From Acidobacteriota bacterium (GTDB taxonomy: Bacteria > Acidobacteriota > Vicinamibacteria > Vicinamibacterales > SCN-69-37): 40,950 nt of DNA. Below are positions 36,340-40,950 of this stretch, in pieces. The number at the start of each line of letters is the position of its first letter. Position 1 is the stretch's first letter. The stretch is from contig JABMNV010000012.1 in NCBI GenBank assembly GCA_013203475.1, positions 1 to 40,950 on the forward strand, written 5' to 3'. Below the pieces are notes generated by a model. That model ran no database searches. It saw nothing but the letters and a program-made list of their open reading frames with translations, and was not told the origin of the DNA. Position numbers and translations under genes: made by a program.

Positions 36340-39300
36340 ATGTTGAGGCATTTACGTATTGTTGGATTCGCCGCGCTTGTGATGGGCGTGGCATTCTCCG
36401 GGACTGTTCGTAGTTCCTTGTCGGCGGCTCCGCCCCTGGCACCGGCCCAGGCGGGCCAGATGGGGGACCCGTTTGATTCCCTTCACTTCCGCTCAATTGG
36501 GCCGGCCACAATGTCGGGCCGGATCACGGACCTCGCAGTCTACGACAAGAATCCGGCGGTCTTCTATGTATCAACGGCGCATGGCGGCGTGTGGAAAACC
36601 ACCAGCAACGGCGCCACCTACGACGCGCTCTTCCAGGACCAGGGCCTGATGTCCGTCGGCACCGTCGAGGTGTCGCCGAAGAACCCGAATCTGGTCTGGA
36701 TTGGAACCGGCGAGTCGAACAACCGGCAGAGCTCGTCGTGGGGTAACGGCGTGTGGAAGTCCACCGACGCCGGCGCGACCTGGAAGAACATGGGTCTTGG
36801 CGAGTCGTACCACATCAACCGAATCGTGATTCATCCCGACGACAACAACACCGTGCTGGTCGCCGCGACCGGATCGCTCTTTGGTCCCGGCGGTGACCGC
36901 GGCGTGTATAAGACGACCGATGGTGGCACCACATGGAAGGCCGTACTGACGGGTGATGCCGATACGGGCGCCAATGATTTAGTCATCGCCGATGCCAACC
37001 CCGACATCATGTACGCCTCGATGTATCAGCGGCGGCGGTTGCAGTGCTGCATGAACGGCGGCGGTCCCGGCAGTGGCGTGTTCAAGTCGACCGATGGTGG
37101 CGATACCTGGGCGCGTCTCGAAGGCGGACTGCCGACCGTCGACATGGGTCGGATCGGACTTGACGTCTATCGTCCAACGGCCAACACGGTCTATGCGCTG
37201 ATCGAAGCAGAGGGCCCAGCCGGCGGCGGTGGTCGTGGCGGCGGTGGTGGCGGCGCAGCGGCCGGCGGTCGTGGTGGTGCACCGGCAGAGCAAAGCCCGA
37301 CTGGTCTTTATCGGTCAGACGATGGCGGTGAGTCGTGGAAGCAGGTCTCGACCGTCAATCCCCGGCCGATGTACTTCAGCCAGGTGCGCGTCGATCCAAA
37401 CAATCCAGACGTGGTCTACATGGGCGGTGTGGGCGTCCACATGAGCATCGATGGTGGCCGGTCGTTTGTGACGGACGCCGCGCAGGCGATTCACGACGAC
37501 ATCCACGCGCTCTGGATCGATCCAATGAATTCCGATCACGTGTTGATTGGCGGCGACGGTGGCGTGGCGGTGACGTACGACCAGAGCAAGACCTGGACGC
37601 AGCACAATAACCTGCCGTTGGGCCTCTACTACCACGTCAGCTACGACATGCAGACGCCGTACAACGTGTGCGGCGGCTTGCAGGACAACTACAACTGGTG
37701 CGGGCCGAGTGCCACCCGGTTCACGCGCGGCATTCTGAACAGCGACTTCTATCAGGTGCAGGGCGGCGACGGCTTCGTGGTCCTGGTGGACCCCAACAAC
37801 CCCAACATCGTCTTCAGCGAATCGCAGAACGGCAACATCTCGCGCAAGAACCAGGTGACCGGTGAGAGCACCGGCATCCGGCCGAGTTTCACCAATACCG
37901 ACCCGCCAGCCGCTGATGGCGCGTTGCCCTTCCGCTTTAACTGGGACACACCGCTGGTGTTCTCGCCGAACGAGAGCGGGACGATCCTTGCCGCAGCGAA
38001 CAAAGTCTTCCGGTCCAGCGATCGCGGCGACTCCTGGTCGGTCATCAGTCCCGATCTGACAACGAATACCGATCGCGACGAGATCGCCATCTTTGGCAAG
38101 CGTGGCGATGAAATTCGTATCGCGCGCAACGACGGCATTACAAGCTGGGGCACGATCGTGACACTGGCCGAGTCACCCAAGCAGGCCGGTGTCTACTACA
38201 CGGGCACTGATGATGGTGTGGTCAGTGTGTCGCAGGACATGGGCAAGACGTGGACGCGCATCACCAATAACATTCCAGGTTTCCCGGCCGGGGCATGGGT
38301 GTCCAAAGTGGCGCCGTCGCGGTTCGACGCCGGCACGGTGTACGTCACCGTGGACGCGCATCGCATCGATGACCGTAAGACCTACATGTGGGTGAGCCAC
38401 GACTTCGGTGCGACGTTCACCTCGATCAACGCGAACCTGAGCGGCGAAGTGGTGAAGACGCTGACTGAGGATCCGAAGAACGCAGACGTGCTGTATATCG
38501 GAACCGAAGCGGGCCTGTTCCTGTCGATGGATCGCGCGAAGAGCTGGCAGCCGCTCAAGGCCAACCTGCCGACGGTGCGCATTGACGAGATCGCGATTCA
38601 CCCGCGCGACAACGCCATGATCGTGGGAACCCACGGTCGGTCGGTGTGGATACTTGACCACCTGGAACCGATTCAGGAGTACGCGGCCGCACAGGCAGCG
38701 ACGTCTGATGCCACGCTGTTTTCGATTGGCCCTGCGCTGCAGTGGCGTGGGAAGGACCACCAGAACGACGAGTTCTGGGGCCACAACGTCTTCATAGGCG
38801 AGAACCCACCGACGGAAGCAGTCATTCAGTTCCACCTGAAGAAGCCGGTGGGCAGTTTGTCATTGCAGATCACGGATGCCGCGGGCAAGGCCATTCGCAC
38901 CGTGGACATGCCCGCCAATCGCAATCAGGCCGGCATTCAGACCGTCTGCTGGGACATGCGCGTGGATCCGGCGCCGGCGATCATCACGCCAGCCGCGCCC
39001 GGCGGCGCAGGTCGGCAGGGTGCCGGCGGCGGAGGTCAGGGCGGCGCACGAGGCGGCGGTCGGGGCCCGGGCGCGGTGCCCGGAGTGCCGCAGGCCCCTC
39101 CGTCACCGGGAAGTGATGCGAAGGATCCCTGTGCCGATAATCCCGACGGCGGTGGCGGTGGCGGCGGCGGTCGGGGTGGATTCGGCGGCGGTGGTGGCGG
39201 ATCGATTGGACCGTGGGTGCTGCCGGGTACGTACAATGTGGCGCTGATGGTCGATGGCAGCTCCGTTGGAGTGAAGCCGATGCGCGTGGTGCTCGACCCA

Positions 39301-39804
39301 GCGAACCAACTGACCGATACCCAGCGCAAGCGCTACAACGACATCGTCATGGATCTGCACGACATGCAGACGCGCGGTGTGAATGCGGCCAACGCCATCA
39401 TGCCGTTCCACACGGCGATAACGGACCTGGTCGACAAGATTGAAGGCATGGAGAACGTGCCTGCAGCGACCAAGACCCAGTTCGCGGCCGTGCAGCAGGA
39501 ATGGGATACGGTGCGAGAGAAGTTCGGAGTGCCGCCCGCTGCCGGTGGCGGTGGTGGCCGTGGCCGCGGCGGTGCGCCGGCGAATCCGGACGACGTGTTG
39601 GGGAAGTCGGGAGCCGTCAAGTCGCAAGTCATGGCCTTCTACGACCTGCCGAGCAACTCGCTGATGGGTCAGTACAACGATGTGCGTCTGGCCATGCCGC
39701 GCGCTATCACCGAGCTGAACAACTTCCTGAAGAAGGCGACCAGTCTGAGTCAGGAACTCGCCAAGAGTGGTGTCACGCTTGCGGTGCCCTCGGCTGTGAA
39801 ATAA
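36340..39804 (+). CDS. Secreted BNR/sortilin-like (VPS10-type) beta-propeller glycosyl-hydrolase-like protein
   Basis: Repeated GGVWKTTSNGATYDAL, GVWKSTDAGATWKN, GVYKTTDGGTTWKAV, GVFKSTDGGDTWARL units; signal-like N-terminus; Gly-rich linkers. Confidence 0.88.
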   Translation: MLRHLRIVGFAALVMGVAFSGTVRSSLSAAPPLAPAQAGQMGDPFDSLHFRSIGPATMSGRITDLAVYDKNPAVFYVSTAHGGVWKTTSNGATYDALFQDQGLMSVGTVEVSPKNPNLVWIGTGESNNRQSSSWGNGVWKSTDAGATWKNMGLGESYHINRIVIHPDDNNTVLVAATGSLFGPGGDRGVYKTTDGGTTWKAVLTGDADTGANDLVIADANPDIMYASMYQRRRLQCCMNGGGPGSGVFKSTDGGDTWARLEGGLPTVDMGRIGLDVYRPTANTVYALIEAEGPAGGGGRGGGGGGAAAGGRGGAPAEQSPTGLYRSDDGGESWKQVSTVNPRPMYFSQVRVDPNNPDVVYMGGVGVHMSIDGGRSFVTDAAQAIHDDIHALWIDPMNSDHVLIGGDGGVAVTYDQSKTWTQHNNLPLGLYYHVSYDMQTPYNVCGGLQDNYNWCGPSATRFTRGILNSDFYQVQGGDGFVVLVDPNNPNIVFSESQNGNISRKNQVTGESTGIRPSFTNTDPPAADGALPFRFNWDTPLVFSPNESGTILAAANKVFRSSDRGDSWSVISPDLTTNTDRDEIAIFGKRGDEIRIARNDGITSWGTIVTLAESPKQAGVYYTGTDDGVVSVSQDMGKTWTRITNNIPGFPAGAWVSKVAPSRFDAGTVYVTVDAHRIDDRKTYMWVSHDFGATFTSINANLSGEVVKTLTEDPKNADVLYIGTEAGLFLSMDRAKSWQPLKANLPTVRIDEIAIHPRDNAMIVGTHGRSVWILDHLEPIQEYAAAQAATSDATLFSIGPALQWRGKDHQNDEFWGHNVFIGENPPTEAVIQFHLKKPVGSLSLQITDAAGKAIRTVDMPANRNQAGIQTVCWDMRVDPAPAIITPAAPGGAGRQGAGGGGQGGARGGGRGPGAVPGVPQAPPSPGSDAKDPCADNPDGGGGGGGGRGGFGGGGGGSIGPWVLPGTYNVALMVDGSSVGVKPMRVVLDPANQLTDTQRKRYNDIVMDLHDMQTRGVNAANAIMPFHTAITDLVDKIEGMENVPAATKTQFAAVQQEWDTVREKFGVPPAAGGGGGRGRGGAPANPDDVLGKSGAVKSQVMAFYDLPSNSLMGQYNDVRLAMPRAITELNNFLKKATSLSQELAKSGVTLAVPSAVK

Positions 39805-39805
39805 C

Positions 39806-40474
39806 TTGATCCACGTTCCGGCAACCGTTCACGGCCGCGTCCTCATCGAACCTGATGGGGGCCCGGCCGTTTCTTCGTCCGTGCTCGTCGGCTTCCACGG
39901 CTACGCGCAGACGGCCGAAGACATGATGGCCGAGCTGCGTCAGATCCCGGGCGCCGAGGGCTGGACCAGGATTTCCATTCAAGCGCTCAATCGTTTCTAC
40001 ATTCGCGGCGACCAGCGTGTGGTGTCGAGTTGGATGACGCGCGAAGATCGCGAGCTCGCGATCGCCGACAACATTGCGTACGTCAATGCGGCGCTAGACA
40101 CCGCGCTGGGCCCGTCGCACGGAGCACCCAGCACCGAGCACCCAGCCCTGGTCTACATCGGTTTCTCCCAAGGCGTGGCGATGGCCTATCGCGCGGCCTT
40201 GTCAGGTGCGCGACCTGCTGCCGGACTCATCGCGCTGGCGGGCGACATTCCCCCTGAGTTGCAGGGCGACGTGGCGTCACTGCACCCCTGGCCGAAAGTG
40301 CTCATTGGTGTGGGTGACCGCGAGGAGTGGTATTCGGCGGACAAGGTGGCGCGCGATGTGGGCTTCCTGGCGTCTCAACGAATCGATCATTCTCTTGTGC
40401 GGTTCGACGGTGGGCATGAGTGGACGGATGCGTTTCGTGCGGCCGCCGGTCAGTTCCTGTCTTCATTGCCGTAG
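39806..40474 (+). CDS. Alpha/beta hydrolase (carboxylesterase/phospholipase-like)
   Basis: VLVGFHGYAQTAEDMMAEL; LVYIGFSQGVAMAYRAAL (GxSxG); RFDGGHEWTDAF. TTG start directly after the BNR gene. Confidence 0.82.
   Translation: MIHVPATVHGRVLIEPDGGPAVSSSVLVGFHGYAQTAEDMMAELRQIPGAEGWTRISIQALNRFYIRGDQRVVSSWMTREDRELAIADNIAYVNAALDTALGPSHGAPSTEHPALVYIGFSQGVAMAYRAALSGARPAAGLIALAGDIPPELQGDVASLHPWPKVLIGVGDREEWYSADKVARDVGFLASQRIDHSLVRFDGGHEWTDAFRAAAGQFLSSLP
40124..40144. repeat. Three heptamer units GCACCCA-GCACCGA-GCACCCA inside the hydrolase CDS
   Basis: Exactly 21 bp, in codon phase, encoding APSTEHP. Confidence 0.88.
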
Positions 40475-40564
40475 CGCGGCAACGTAGCGCGGAGTGGTTC
40501 TTCAACCCGCGAAGACTCGGTCACCCGCCAGAAGGTCTTCAGTGGCGGTTCGACGTGTTGCATG

Positions 40565-40654
40565 GGTCACGCCGATGTGAGTACGACCATGATCTATACG
40601 CACGTCGTGAATCGAGGAGCGCTTGGCGTTCGGAGTCCCGCCGATCGGCTCTGA
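40565..40654 (+). pseudogene. C-terminal relic of an integron-integrase-like tyrosine recombinase
   Basis: [29 protein letters not shown], containing the nucleophilic Tyr block and the IntI-like GxxGVRSPxDxL tail; no upstream catalytic domain in frame. Confidence 0.75.
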
Positions 40655-40732
40655 ACCAGTCGTGTTATGAAGCAAAGTCGTTCGAGTGTTACGCATCGAG
40701 CGTTGCTGCCTACCTCAAGGAGCAGAAGTCCA

Positions 40733-40950
40733 GGGGATGTCCCAATAATTGTTGACATTTGAAGCGGCGGCTCCCGCTGCTCGTGCTACCACGAGTGGTG
40801 TCTAAGCCCGAGGCCGAGGCTTCACAGAAGGAGCCGCCATGAAACGCAAGTCTTGCACAGTCATTCCGCCGCGCCAAGTCGCCCTTGTCCCCACCACGCG
40901 TCATCTCCGGCTCGTCGATCTCCTGGTCGATACTCGCACCGAATTGCTCG
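40733..40950 (+). mobile_element. Left end of a probable insertion sequence, running off the window
   Basis: GGGGATGTCCCAATAATTGTTGACA as a candidate end, then a leader and a new ORF with good RBS; right end not visible. Confidence 0.4.
40839..40950 (+). CDS. Partial ORF, possible IS256-like (mutator) transposase N-terminus
   Basis: AGAAGGAG RBS then MKRKSCTVIPPRQVALVPTTRHLRLVDLLVDTRTELL..., open to the window end; family call is tentative. Confidence 0.4.
   Translation, partial: MKRKSCTVIPPRQVALVPTTRHLRLVDLLVDTRTELL

Noticed and set aside
39000-39200. GGC/GGT-rich tracts in the BNR gene as a regulatory repeat
   Set aside because: Explained as coding for Gly-rich linkers between domains; no regular DNA period.
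40800-40830. attC-like site (TCTAAGCCCGAGGCCGAGGCTTCACAGA)
   Set aside because: Only a short AAGCC/GGCTT pairing; lacks paired R/L boxes with GTTRRRY/RYYYAAC cores.
1-40950. CRISPR arrays, rRNA operon or prophage structural genes
   Set aside because: No regularly spaced direct repeats, no rRNA-like conserved stretches and no phage structural motifs seen on reading.

Overview
GC-rich bacterial window. The PadR-linked FtsX/MacB permease of the ADOP type and the many secreted peptidases and hydrolases suggest an Acidobacteriota-like chromosome; this is inference from gene content only. Three parts: (1) ~0.1-18.25 kb, mostly intact genes: D-cysteine desulfhydrase-like protein, MBL-fold RNA exonuclease, M49 and two M28-like peptidases, HEAT-cyclophilin fusion, S66 LD-carboxypeptidase, NAGPA-type phosphodiester glycosidase, DUF819, PadR, class A beta-lactamase-like protein and FmdB. 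Decayed fragments occur at 8.6-9.0 kb and 15.1-15.4 kb. (2) ~18.3-27.1 kb, a gene graveyard that starts at a 3' tRNA/tmRNA-like scar. It holds toxin-antitoxin-like modules, histidine kinase/receiver fragments, an IS630 fragment, a broken DUF4143 ATPase and a frameshifted ADOP permease. (3) ~27.3-40.5 kb, intact genes (MFS + two amidohydrolases, DUF349, PepF, BNR-repeat protein, alpha/beta hydrolase), ending in an integron-type recombinase relic and the start of a probable IS element. The most unusual observation is a dispersed heptamer repeat (GCACCCA)n. It occurs intergenically, as the signal-peptide coding region of a lipoprotein-like M28 protein, and as an exact in-frame 21-bp stretch in an alpha/beta hydrolase. 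All family calls come from reading translated motifs; no database search was run.
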